A DNA stretch of 64,000 nt. It comes from Selaginella moellendorffii (Eukaryota > Streptophyta > Lycopodiopsida > Selaginellales > Selaginellaceae). Positions 52,500-63,815 of the stretch are shown here, piece by piece (position 1 is the first letter of the stretch; each line of letters starts with the position of its first letter). Below the pieces are notes generated by a model. That model was not told where the DNA came from, ran no database searches, and saw nothing but the letters and a program-made list of their open reading frames with translations. A program made the position numbers and the translations under genes. The stretch lies in the NCBI RefSeq assembly GCF_000143415.4, contig NW_003314272.1, positions 1,372,374-1,436,373 of the forward strand, read 5' to 3'.

Positions 52500-54264
52500 C
52501 TGAAGCTGCAGAGCCACACCAGAAAGAAATAGAATTTATAGCTTCCAAAGTACAAAGCCTGCAAGCAACTTGATCGTTGTAAGTGAGAGCTCCAAACAAC
52601 TCACCATGCTGGGTGGTGATATTGCTTGAGGTGCGGAGCATATCAGTCAAGGTTGCTCCAATAGCCCTGGTTGATGGATCCCAGACAGATAATTTTGCAC
52701 AGGAGCATACCACGTGTTGCTAGGGGAGGATACATCCTGCCGCTGCTACATTTTAAACCGGCTAAGAGCTGTTTGTTCCTAGATTACTACCTTAACTTTT
52801 GCAGTGTAAAAGTCCAGGCTCAATTCACTCTGATGGAACCGATAGACCTGGAGCACTTCATGCAGATTGAATATGAGGTGCTTCAAGGCTCTGTTTTTGA
52901 GGAGCTTTCCGTTGCTTACGTACTGCTTGGAGCTATGCTGCCTAACAGTTCCTTTTTTACATTTACTAATTCTTCTTAGGTTGATGGTGTGATCCTCGTC
53001 CGAGAAACACTATTAAGAGGAAGGAAACAGTGGGCGAATATTCTTTGGGATCTTTGCCAAAACGGAAAAATGTTTGGACTATACATAAAATGACATGCTT
53101 AATGTTATTGACTGAACCTTTAATTTTAATTTTCACCGGATATGACCTATTTTAGAAACTGCAAATCTGAAGATCCGGGAAATCTTGTGATCTAAAGTGG
53201 ATTGCATGCGATGGTTGCCAGCCTTTGGAACCGAGACCAAGGTTGTTGCGACACAGGAGATTTGAAAATTGTTCTACTGGAGGAAAATGAGTTACTGCTG
53301 AGCTGAGTTACCATTGGTTGGCTAATTGCGAATGATGGCAGGTGCCGATGCTATCCACTATGTATGGAGGCCAGTGATCAAGAATAATGGGGCTGTGGAC
53401 TACACTATCCTTCCTAGGACGCTGGCGCAACCAACTTTAGCAGCGTGCCATGGAACAATATCTATGCCGGTACCAGTAAGCCGCACGAGTTTGTACTCTG
53501 CTTCCTCCTGGTGGAATCGAACTATGACCAGTTCGACTTCCAGAGCTACCGCAACAAGTCCTGTATGGTAACAAAACAAGCTGTGAAAGCTTCGTTGCAT
53601 ATGCTTTTGTAGCTGCTCATACTTAAGGAACGAACAATGCAGGTATTGCTAGTGCAAAGCGTTGCTGCAGTACAATGTTCCCGTTCCGTGTCAGAGGAGG
53701 TGAAGATTCCCAAGGGTGTCGAGATTGTCAATGACATCGAGCAAAACGGTGAAGTGTGCGAAACTAACTTTTTTCATTCAGGGGAGGGAATGTGAACAAG
53801 AAGTGGAAGTTTGCCTTCTCAATCTGTCTTGTTTAAAGTGATCTATCTGTCTCTTCAATACACTTTCTGCTTTCTCTCTCCTGCAGTGAAGCCATTCATC
53901 TAAGCTCCTTAACCTTCACACTTCATGGTATATCCTTTGGAGCGATACATGGAAGATTAGCATCCAGCTAGCATCAAGCTGAACATGCCACATTTGACAT
54001 TTGTTGGATCATATTTGACATCAGTCTAGAAAAAAAACTGCATAAATTTCTGTTGCAGTCTAAATGTCCAACATTCCAAGTCTCATCCAGCTCAGTTTCA
54101 TCTGTTACGTAACAACTTGATTTCTTCAGCAAACCAAAATAATTTGTATTCTTAGTCTCATTTCCAGAACCATAAGCAGGTGCAGGAATGCATCCTATCT
54201 TTGCCACCACTTCTTTATATTCATCACCCAATGGTATTGTCTCTATGAGGCATCTTGTCTTAAT
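52500..54264 (+). pseudogene. unrecognised gene Z pieces (arm B)
   Basis: Mirror of unit 1 9490-10990 and, up to 53060, of arm C 54323-54880. Plus-strand exon-like peptides: VKVQAQFTLMEPIDLEHFMQ and EVLQGSVFEELSVAYVLLGA (52800-52950), VRETLLRGRKQWANILWDL (53000-53055), GADAIHYVWRPVIKNNGAVD (53340-53400), YAGTSKPHEFVLCFLLVESN (53465-53525), VLLVQSVAAVQCSRSVSEEV with KIPKGVEIVNDIEQNGEVCE (53643-53760). On the minus strand at 54060-54260 IETIPLGDEYKEVVAKIGCI continues to DETELDETW. Frames vary; family unknown. Confidence 0.35.
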
Positions 54265-54328
54265 ATAAAGAAGTGGTGGCAAAGATAGGCCGTATTCCAC
54301 TGAAAAACTATGCACCTGCTTATGGTAA
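54168..54328. repeat. small inverted repeat at the B/C fold-back point
   Basis: 54168-54220 (ACCATAAGCAGGTGCAGG...ACTTCTTTATA) is repeated in reverse complement at 54262-54328 (TATAAAGAAGTGGTGGC...CCTGCTTATGGT) with a few mismatches; the loop is about 41 nt. Directly after it, at 54323, arm C starts with AAAGATCCCAAAG. Confidence 0.85.
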
Positions 54329-54880
54329 AGATCCCAAAGAATATTCGCCCACTGTTTCCTTCCTCTTAATAGTGTTTCTCGGACGAGGATCACACCATCA
54401 ACCTAAGAAGAATTAGTAAATGTAAAAAAGGAACTGTTAGGCAGCATAGCTCCAAGCAGTACGTAAGCAACGGAAAGCTCCTCAAAAACAGAGCCTTGAA
54501 GCACCTCATATTCAATCTGCATGAAGTGCTCCAGGTCTATCGGTTCCATCAGAGTGAATTGAGCCTGGACTTTTACACTGCAAAAGTTAAGGTAGTAATC
54601 TAGGAACAAACAGCTCTTAGCCGGTTTAAAATGTAGCAGCGGCAGGATGTATCCTCCCCTAGCAACACGTGGTATGCTCCTGTGCAAAATTATCTGTCTG
54701 GGATCCATCAACCAGGGCTATTGGAGCAACCTTGACTGATATGCTCCGCACCTCAAGCAATATCACCACCCAGCATGGTGAGTTGTTTGGAGCTCTCACT
54801 TACAACGATCAAGTTGCTTGCAGGCTTTGTACTTTGGAAGCTATAAATTCTATTTCTTTCTGGTGTGGCTCTGCAGCTTC
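54323..54880 (-). pseudogene. gene Z pieces (arm C)
   Basis: Exact or near-exact reverse complement of 52500-53060, with the same peptides EVLQGSVFEELSVAYVLLGA and VKVQAQFTLMEPIDLEHFMQ. Only the first part of Z is present in this arm; the rest is in the spacer. Confidence 0.4.
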
Positions 54881-55085
54881 AGTGTCTTACACAACAGTGG
54901 GATGTAGAGTGCAGTATGTTATGAAAAATACCAGCTGGGTCAGCTGGATCATTCGCCAAGGCAACTGGTTCATTCGGGCTTTCAAGTTCCATTGAAGAAG
55001 TTGGAAATAAATTGCACTTGCCCATTTGCCTTGCAACATGTGTTTCAACCCTAAAAGCCGTATCATAAAAATCAAGGTTGTAGTA

Positions 55086-57165
55086 CTAGTGAAGGCTGAC
55101 CTCGCTGACCCCTGCGGTGACCTCCTCCACTGAATTGACCAGGCTGACCACCACCGCCATCTTCTTGTTTCGCTTCTTCTTTGGCCTCTTGGTTGGCAAA
55201 CAAGTAAAAAGATGGCGCTCCACAACAAAGAATCCCACTACAAACGCACCATTGGAGACGTTCTCCTTCCCACAAGTGCACCATCGCCCACGTCCCACGA
55301 GCCATCTCCTTCGCACGGCCGCGAGAGAGGCTCCCCGCACAGTCCTGGATTTCCCTCGTAGCTCGACGCGCCAAACAACAGAGTCTCTGGAATCCTGCCT
55401 TCCAAGTCATTAGACACGACCCTCAGATCCTTGAGCAAGTGAAGCCTCGCCAGTCCCCCTGGTATCGTCCCGTTGATCCGGTTGAAAGAGAGATCCAGCA
55501 CTGCCATGGACGTCATCTCTCCCAGAGTCCATGGAATGCCTCCAGACAGCCGGTTGTGTGACAAGTTGAGCTCCCGGACTCCAGCCAGCTTTCCCAAGCT
55601 TGCGGGAATCTCACCGGTGAGCTGGTTCGCCGACAAGTCGAGCACCCCTGGCACCTCCAACTCCCTTGCGTATTGCTGGTACGTGTGTCCATCCAAGGAG
55701 GCAGCCATATCCTTGGACACAGTTCTTCTGTATGCATCGGTGGAGTTCTCCAGAAACACTCCCGACGGTGTCATGGGCGATATTTTGAGAGCCTGGTTCT
55801 TGTCCGCGGTCTGGAAGCCGGTCAATTCACCGATGGACGCCGGAATCTCTCCACTCAGGAGGTTAGAGGATAGATCCAGTAGCTGCAAGGAGTCACAGCT
55901 TGCGAGGCTGCCAGGAATACCACCCGTGAGCTGGTTCTCGGACAAGTCCACCCGTGACAATCGTTGAAGCTGTCCGAGAGTGGCCGGGATGGAGCCGTCC
56001 AGCTTATAGAGTATGGAAAGTTTGGAAAGGTTGCCAACGGAGGGAGGGACATGTCGATTATCTCTGGCGAAGCTGGAGCTGGAATCACTCTGGAGAGCTG
56101 GTTTCCGTGGAGGAGCAAACTCCGAAGCTTTGCCATCCTGGCGATGGACTCGAGCTGAGTCATGTTCCAGAGCTGCTCCGGGACCGGACGGTCCGAGGTG
56201 TTGTTGAAACCAAAGAGTTGCAAGGTGGCCAAGTGCGGGAGCTGAAGCAGCGACACTGGAATCGAGCCATGCATGAGCGAGTTTCCATTGATATCAAACC
56301 ACTCGAGCTTGCTGTTGTTGCCGATCTCAGGAGGAATTGGCCCCTCCAGCCACTGCAAGCTATACAGTGAGAGCGCCACCAAGTTTTCGAGCCGTCCAAG
56401 CTCATCTGGTATCCTCCCGCCCAGAGAATTCTCCCCGAGCGCCAAGAGCTCGAGAGACGAGCAGTTTGCAAAAGCTGGTGGAATGAGCCCTTCCAGCCGG
56501 TTTCTCTCCACGAAGAATACTCGCAGCTCTTGCATAAACCCAACTTCCTGAGGAATCTCCCCTTCAACACCATTGCTCGTCAGCCAAATCTCCTGGAGCT
56601 TCGAGCAGTTCGCAAGGGACGGAGGAAGAGAACCTGACAAGCGGTTGTTGTCCAGGACGAGTATCTCCAACCTCTGGAGCGCTCCTAGCTGGGGCGGTAT
56701 TGGACCTTGAAGCTGGTTTTGCTGGGCGTTGAGAAAACGAAGAGCGCTGCAGTTGCCGAGATCCCGAGGCAAGCTCCCAGTCAGTCTGTTACCTGAGACG
56801 TCCAAAGCTTGCAAGCTTTGCAGCAGCCCGAGCTCCGCAGGAAGAGATCCGACCAGCCGGTTTTTGCTCACGTCCAAGACTCGCAAACTCGTCAGCTGCC
56901 CGAGTGCCGGCGACGAGATCTCACCTGTGAATCCATTTCCTGCCAGATGAAGCTCCACCACCTCTGAATCGTCACTGTTGCAAATCACTCCCTTCCAGTC
57001 GGTGCATGCTCGATCGGAGTTTTCCACAGTCCAGTCTGAGGTGTTTCCCAGTCCCAGGAGGCTCCTTTTCAATGCAACCAAGACCCCAGCTTTGTGTGCG
57101 TTGAGTGACGCTGTAGAGGATCCAAGCGTGCTCAACAGGATCAGCCAGATCATGAGTTCCATCAT
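55086..57165 (-). pseudogene. LRR receptor-like protein, copy C (internal deletions)
   Basis: Starts like copy B (ATG at 57163-57165, same signal peptide) and is nearly identical through EQLWNMTQLE, then joins directly to SIARMAKLRSLLLHGNQLSR: five LRRs (about 315 nt) are missing near 56155. Two further deletions near 56050 and 56007 (for example PEIIDM to SLPPLATF) shift the frame, and the last part (LSRVDLSENQLTGGIPGSLA to GNPGLCGEPLSRPC) lies in another frame. Small indels near 55290 disturb the region before the lost transmembrane segment. Not functional. Confidence 0.9.
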
Positions 57166-57378
57166 CTGCAACTTGTTACTACTTCACTCCTCTTCCAGAT
57201 TTTGATGGAGAGCCCTGCAATCCATCAGTCAGTCAAGGTGCGCCACAAAGACACGAAAGTATAGGAACTTTTGACTTTGCGACGTACCTTTATGCGGCGC
57301 GATTTTCTTGTTCTGACTTTGTCCCCCGCCAACTGTGCCCACCACGTGGACATATGGTGAAACAAAAGAAACGTAACT
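57166..57378 (-). promoter_or_regulatory. LRR leader/promoter and spacer (arm C)
   Basis: Identical in reverse to 49627-49839, including the leader segment and the CCACGTGG palindrome at about 57341-57348 (G-box-like CACGTG core) that is also present in arm B but not in copy A. This is the best regulatory motif in the spacer, though a single hexamer match is weak evidence. Confidence 0.4.
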
Positions 57379-59486
57379 TCACCAGTGATCCCCACACGAG
57401 CAGGCTCCCTTCTCAAAGTGGTGGAACCGGCTCCCATCTCTCACAAAAATCCTCCTCTAAGTGATATCTGAGAGGAGTTTGATCGCAGAGTGGAGCCCAC
57501 CCGGTGGCTGTTGACGACTCTCAGCGGACGAGAATCGTCTGGATCTTTGGCAGCGATCAGTCCGTAGGCGATGGCAAGCCTTTCGCTGTGGAAGCACAGG
57601 CTACGTTGTTTCTCCTCCTCGCTTGTGCCACCCTGCTGCTCCAAGTAAACTTCCCTCGTGTCGGGGACGTATCCAGCTTGCTTCATGGGCTCTAAAAGTT
57701 CCAGCAGCAGGGACCGGACCCTCTCCATCGTCCGGCCGTCGTGACCCTCCTGCTGCTCGTCTCTACCACCACTCGTAAACATGTGTAGCTCGCTGTCAAT
57801 CTCGATGCAGCTTACTGCCACTGGCCTCGTCACTCTGCGCTCCTTCATCTCCTTCCGGACTCTTCGAGCGTCGTCAAATCGCTTGGCAGCCGCGTACATG
57901 TTGGAGAGGAAGACGTAAGGGAGAGTTTCTGCCGGTGCTAGCTCGAAAACTTTCCTGGCGGCTCTCTCGCCACGATCCAAGTCACCGTGGCGCTTGCAAC
58001 CCGACAGTAAAGTCATCCAGGCCCCTGCATCTGCTTGATATGGCATAGTTTCCACCAGCTCTTCGGCGTCTCCCAGTCTTCCCGAGCGGCCCGGAACGTC
58101 CACCATGCAAAGGTAGTGCTCCACCAATGGTACCACCCCGTGGTCCATCACAAAGACTGGAGGAAATCTCGACAATCAGCCACGAGTGAAGTATGGCTGC
58201 AAGCAACCAGGACGCTCACGAACGTGATTCCGTCGTCTGGAATACCCTCCTGCTCCATCTTCCTGTAAATCCTGACTGTGCCTGTTTCTTATGACCGTGC
58301 TGTGTGAAGGCGGCGATCATCGCATTGCAAGAGAAGGCGTCTCTCGTCTTCATCCTGTTAAACACGCGCTTCGCGTCGTCCAGGCTTCCACACCTCGCGT
58401 ACATGCTGAGCAAGGAAGTCTCCATCTGCGGGGACGCGAGATTGGCTTCCACAACTCGGTGATGAATCTATTCATCCGAGTTGAATCATCTCTTCGTCAT
58501 CGAGAGGACGAAGGCTCTCAATGCCTTCGTCCAAAGCTCCCAGCAGTGCGCAGGCATTGAGAGCACTGGAGCAGCTCACACCACTCGGCTCAACGTCCAT
58601 CCTCTTGAAAAGGTTGAGAGCCTCCTGTGGATTCCCGTGCTGAGCGTAGGCCGCGATCATCGAAGTCCAGGAGATCACGTTCCTAGCCGTCATGGAGTCG
58701 AAGACCTTCCGAGCTTCCACCGGACTCCCACACTTCCCATACATTGTCACCAGCGCGTTCTGGACGACAACGTTCGTGTCGAATCCCCGCGATTCCTCCC
58801 GGAGCCGCCGCTCCTCCTCGAGCGCCTGGAGGTGGCACCAAGCTCGTCACGATGAACTTGTCTCGCTCCTCCATCTCCCCCCAGAGCTCCAGCGCTTGCA
58901 AGGGGCGGTCCTCCCTCACGCACGCCGCGATCATGATCGCATAAGTCCTATCGTTCTTGCTGGCGATGGAGTCGAACACCGCCTTGGCATCCAGGAACTT
59001 GCCACTCCGGGCATACATGTGTGCCACCAAGTTGCCTCANNNNNNNNNNNNNNNNNNNNNNNNNNNNNNNNNNNNNNNNNNNNNNNNNNNNNNNNNNNNN
59101 NNNNNNNNNNNNNNNNNNNNNNNNNNNNNNNNNNNNNNNAGATTATTCTCGACAATGTGCTTGTGGACTCTCCCACCTTCTTCCAGGGATTTGTGGCGGC
59201 AGCACCGGCGGAGGAGCGATCCATAGCCCAGCGCTGGATCGCTCACATTCTGCCGGTCAATCTCCGCCAGGACATTCCCGGCGCTGGACCGCTTCAAGCT
59301 CGGTAATCGCGACGGAGCTGGCATTTTTCGCCATCGCGGTACCTGAGATTGGGGGCAAGATGCCGCTCGGCATGGAACTGCATCGCACAATCCCTTGCCA
59401 GCACGCCATTGAGCTCCGTGCGCGCAATCAGCCGCGGCAGCTTCTCCCTGCCGCCACCTCGCGACCGCCGGCATACGCACGGAAGA
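57379..59486 (-). pseudogene. DYW-type PPR RNA-editing factor, copy C
   Basis: Reverse complement of copy B with the same lesions: lost CxxCH, the hairpin insertion with stop, and the frameshift after HGHKKQAQ. The N-terminal half is cut by the N gap at 59040-59139, where copy B has the 59-bp palindrome. Beyond the gap the N-terminus (YGSLLRRCCRHKSLEEGGRV) is identical. Confidence 0.9.
59040..59139. other. assembly gap, nominal 100 N
   Basis: Exactly 100 N. The bases before and after match arm B such that only about 39 nt, the inner part of the palindrome 47909-47967, would be missing. Confidence 0.95.
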
Positions 59487-60289
59487 ACCCTAATTTCCGG
59501 TGTGTAAGTTCTTGATCCCGAGCTTAAACGTAGCAAAGCTGCTCGTCGTCATATAGTCATATAGCGGCGAGATTCAGAGCCACAGCCAAGAGCCTATGAT
59601 ATATGTGCTAGCTGTAAGCTAGATTACGTTTTCAAATTTGTAGTACTTCCGATTCGCTCAGTGCCAAAGTTCTAACTAAACGATGAAAACACAAAATGAA
59701 AGTGATCACGAGATCGGCCTATGAGAACATTCTTCGAAACCCACTTACCCGAGCCGGACTGATAGCAATCTTTTCATTGCCGAGGTCGCCGATGTTCTCA
59801 ACTTTCATCGCCTTCCATCGCGAAAGTAGCTCGTGGCTCCCGATCCACCTTTAACATTTTGAGTTGTTGCATCACCAGTGGAAGACGGTGGAGCCGTAGA
59901 TTCGTGAGCAGCTCCTTGGCCACCAGCCTCTCGACGCTCGAGTAGATGTTTGCCATGGCTCCAGATGGCTGTTACCCGAGAGCTTGAGCACGATGATATC
60001 AGAAAGCCTAATAGTGCTGGGCTAGTATATTAAATCGCCAGAAAATGTGATGACTCTATACACTCTCAAGCTCTCCCCGATAACGTGGTATCCCATGCCT
60101 GGAGCGCATTGGCTCGAGCAAGCCTTCCCAACGTTCTCAGGAGAGCCCATGCTATCGAAGCAAAGGGACAACCACTACTGCTGAACAAACATATTCATTT
60201 CCATTTCTTTGTTTCTACTTTTTCTGATATGGGCGGGATCCAATGATCTGACTCACCAAAGTTGAAAAACCAAAAAAAGGCTCACCCGA
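59487..60289. other. arm C flank, mirror of 46780-47591
   Basis: Holds the reverse complement of the small exon-like frames (VAKELLTNLRLHRLPL and MKVENIGDLGNEKIAIS on the minus strand, about 59745-59955). No complete gene. Confidence 0.4.
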
Positions 60290-60457
60290 TCAAATATTTC
60301 CAAGCAGACATCTGTGATCTAGCGAACTGTTTCAGCAGCTCTAGCACCTACAAACATGGCAGTTCCCGTTGACCACCAAAACTTTTATGAAAGTTCAGAG
60401 CATCGGAAACGTGGAGATCATCGGTTGGGATAAGATGTTAATACTGATCCACTAAAG
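60290..60457 (+). pseudogene. unrecognised terminal-exon-like frame (arm C, broken)
   Basis: Matches 18930-19135 but has a TAG stop where the others read TAC (VIYR), and about 45 nt are missing after NMAVP, joining to TTKTFMKV. The end IIGWDKMLILIH is kept. Confidence 0.5.
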
Positions 60458-60627
60458 TGAACTAATATACTCGAAAAGTTATGAAAGAATATTACAAGTG
60501 ATTTAATCCTACATACCAAATAGTTGGTGTTAATAAATCCACATTTGGGTCCGAATGGTAGAATGAAGTGGCTTCTGGATGTAGAAACCAAGTCCCATGG
60601 AATGGTTCACCGTTCAGCAGCGGATTG

Positions 60628-61425
60628 TCAAGCCCATGGCCAGCGGAGATGTCCAGATGTAAAACAAGGATACCATGTTGCATAGTCCACCAGGTCTTTG
60701 TTCCCAGTTTCCTCGCCCATCTTCATCAGCTTCTTTTGGAGTTGAAGGATCTTGGCTTCGGTCTCCTGGATCATTTTGCATACTTTGTCGACAGCCTCTT
60801 GAAAGCTTGCATTATTCGGGCTGTGGCAAAAGATGACACAGAGATAGTTGTGGAAGCACTTGATTTTCATCTCGTGTCGGAAGGAGAAGAGAACATGATC
60901 AGCCACTGCGTTGACAAATGCTACAAAATCTGGAGATTCAACCATACCCTTATCCAGCTTGAGATCCATGCAAAACTCACACATAATACCTCCGGCTCCT
61001 TCAACGAAAACTGTCCCTCTCCGGAGCAACTGATATTTCTCGAGACTTGGGATGGATTTGGCAGATCGCAAAGAGGCCTCCTCCACCAAAGAATCCAGAA
61101 ATGTTTTCAAACAAATCATATAGCGAGCAAACAGTGGGGGATCCATGAGACTCCGAAAGCTCGACATCACCTTCTCAAACATGGCATAGCTAGGATGCTT
61201 CTGCTTCTCTTTTTCACTCAAGACATAGCTTCCCTTAGCAACTTCAAGCAGAATATCAGCAGCTTTTGTCCCCTCTTGCTCATTGATTGTCTCAGCAATG
61301 TCATCCAGAACAAAAAGACTTTTGTCCCCTCAATTGGTGGAGGTGCTGCTCCTTGCCCAACTTGGGTGATGGCTCTCAAGCATAGAATTTGAGACAAGCT
61401 CGCTATAAACTTCCCTACATAGAAA
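60628..61425 (-). CDS. unrecognised gene Y, arm C copy (best preserved)
   Basis: The longest Y frame is 197 residues (61221-60628): SEKEKQKHPSYAMFEKVMSS, SLEKYQLLRRGTVFVEGAGG, CEFCMDLKLDKGMVESPDF, VAFVNAVADHVLFSFRHEMK, HNYLCVIFCHSPNNASFQEA, VDKVCKMIQETEAKILQLQK and the end DYATWYPCFTSGHLRWPWA. The part VDKVCKMIQETEAKILQLQK to MKMGEE looks like a coiled coil. Just upstream the frame would continue through AADILLEVAKGSYVL and VLDDIAETINEQEGTK, which exists only in this copy. The 5' edge is the same pyrimidine-tract acceptor (about 61425) seen in A and B, so upstream exons are missing. No family recognised. Confidence 0.55.
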
Positions 61426-61429
61426 AAAA

Positions 61430-63210
61430 GGGGGAAAAACCATTCACTCCATCGAGAAAGGAAGAAAAAGTCCGAAGGATGATGCTAATTTGGAAGATTT
61501 TTAGAATATTCAAGTATATAAATAGGAAATATTATCAAAAACAATCTAGCAATATTATCAAAAAACACATTTTTATCTATTCAATTTTCATTTCAGTTGT
61601 TAAAATTTTAATTTCATTTCCAACCACAATTCCAATATTTAGGTTGAATTGTTTTTAGTATAGCTATTGAAATTATTTAGTAATAATATTCACTCAACTC
61701 CTATCAAACATTTTTTATTTTGTATTATAAATTCCTAAAAACAAGAAAGACATTTATAGCTTTTATTCTTTTAAATGTATTTATGATAAAATTAAATTAG
61801 CTTACTTTTTCTATTTTAATTTCTTAGATCAGATTTAAAAATTACAGTACTTCTTCATTTTAAAACGTTAAGCTGATTATGTGTATTTGTTGTCCACCAA
61901 ACTTTATTAAGTACTTTTTCTTAGTTTCAAACATTTTATATTGTTGGAAATGTGATAATTAAAATTTTTAAAAAGCTTTTTTAATAGATTACACTACTTT
62001 TTTCTCTTGGTATATAAAGCAATGTAACAACATATTGAAGAATAAATACACAAACACCATAATAGTTTACAATATTATTTAATTTCGATAAGATATTTAT
62101 TCGTGAATATTATAATTTGATTTTACATTTAATATTTAAGATTTTCAAAGTAAAATCACAACCATTTTTAATATGATTTCTAACATACTTATCAAATATA
62201 CTTTTCATAAAACAGTGAAAAGGTTTAACAAATAATAAATATTCAACACATTTCTGTTTTTATTAATTCTACATTTATCATTATAAAATTAATAATATCA
62301 TTCATATATATAATGACTAAGTTTCTAAAACTTTTCATTTTTCAAACCATGGTTTTATGGTCTCAATAATTATTATATTAAAGATTTAGTGTGTACAATT
62401 CAGGTTAATTTATCATATTTTGGTGATGTTTATATGACTCAAAAGTATAAGCAATAAATCTATTTATAACAAACATCTCTAATCCTCATGAATGGGAATA
62501 TTCTATTTTTATTTTAATGTATTCTGGCATAAAGAAGAAGATGATAATATATACTTTTGGAACCTATGCTTTAATTTCTAGAAATAGCTATGAAAACCTA
62601 ATTTATTTGTATGGTATAAAAGAGTCATTCGTGAATTAGACATTTAAACTATATGTTCTTATATCCATTGTGACAATATTTCCAAATTTCTTCTTAAAGC
62701 TTTGTATATTAATATTATAAATCTCTCTCACCAAAATAGAAAATGAATGAGTTTAAACAATAATCTTATTCTTCTTAATAAAAATATAATATTAAGAGTT
62801 AATTTTACTGAGTAACAATGCATTGTGCCCAGAGGTAATAAACTGAACCTAAAAATAAATTTATACTTTTGTGTTTGAGGAAGTTATTGTACACCTATTG
62901 TTCTATGTGAGTCAGTGTTTCTATTACACTAAATATGATTTTAGAATTGCATTGAAAATAGTTAATTAAGAAGACTATCAAAAACCATAAAAAACTATAA
63001 ACTTGAAGCATTTGAAATTTCATATTGTACTATTGATATTGTTTTTCATTTATTTTTTCCATATTTGCTTCAAATAATTGGTGATATTTACTAGTTTATA
63101 TAAGGTATTCATCTTGTATTATAATTGTTGCATTTGTTAATATTTATATTTTATAAACCTGTGTAAAGAATATACGTAGAATATCCAAAAGTATTTAAAT
63201 ATTCACCACT
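61430..63210 (+). repeat. AT-rich dispersed repeat, copy R3
   Basis: Same repeat as R2 in the same position between gene Y and the P450 fragment. It keeps the uninterrupted sequences at the two gypsy insertion sites (about 61795-61815 and about 61540-61560) and lacks most of the TA microsatellite (only ATATATA at about 62305). Confidence 0.8.
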
Positions 63211-63214
63211 GCTC

Positions 63215-63565
63215 TTAACAAGCAGGACGAGTTCTTGCAAAAGATTGTCAACGATCACAAGGAGACGGCACGGGAATGCAAGGTCTTCCTTGATATCATG
63301 CTCGAGTTCTACAGAGCAAATACCCAGGGAGAAACAAAGAGTTCTTGCTAGTTTGTGATTACAATAACTTTCATTCCTGCTTATGGCTGCACCTGATACA
63401 TCTGCCACCACAAGCGAGTGGCTCATGGCCTCGGTGATGCACAATCCTCAGGTTTTGATCAAACTCCAGGAAGAGCTTGACAGAGCCGTAGGTGGCAACC
63501 GAATGGTCCAAGAATCTGACCTGACATTGGTGAATGCTTGGGCCGTCCACATGGATCAACAATGA
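63215..63565 (+). pseudogene. cytochrome P450 fragment (copy 3)
   Basis: Best preserved fragment: KQDEFLQKIVNDHKETAREC then VFLDIMLEFYRANTQGET, a break, AAPDTSATTSEWLMASVMHN, LIKLQEELDRAVGGNRMVQE, then a jump to VNAWAVHMDQQ and stop. Same internal deletion as copy 2, so the deletion predates the duplication. Confidence 0.85.
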
Positions 63566-63815
63566 GCATGTGCATTGTATGTTACTTGGGGGTATTTTTA
63601 TCCTATTGATATTGAGCATTTGAAAATAAATACTAAAAACTCATAAACTTTTAGGATGTTTATGAAGAATATAAATTCACATTGAAAATCTCAAGAAAGA
63701 GAAATGAAATTTGGTTGTGGATGTTGTGGTTGATGATGCACCAATTTAAAGTTTTAAAATTTCTTATTGATTTTTAGTTATAAACCTAATATAAAAAAAC
63801 TTTCCCTTTATTGTT
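63566..63815. other. AT-rich spacer between P450 fragment and P450 gene
   Basis: Matches 22307-22589 with a 15-bp-scale deletion near 63733. No gene. Confidence 0.5.

Noticed and set aside
53974-54393. A 139-codon minus-strand frame as one gene across the fold-back point
   Set aside because: It joins arm C sequence, the small hairpin and spacer sequence, so the frame is a chance fusion at the rearrangement junction.
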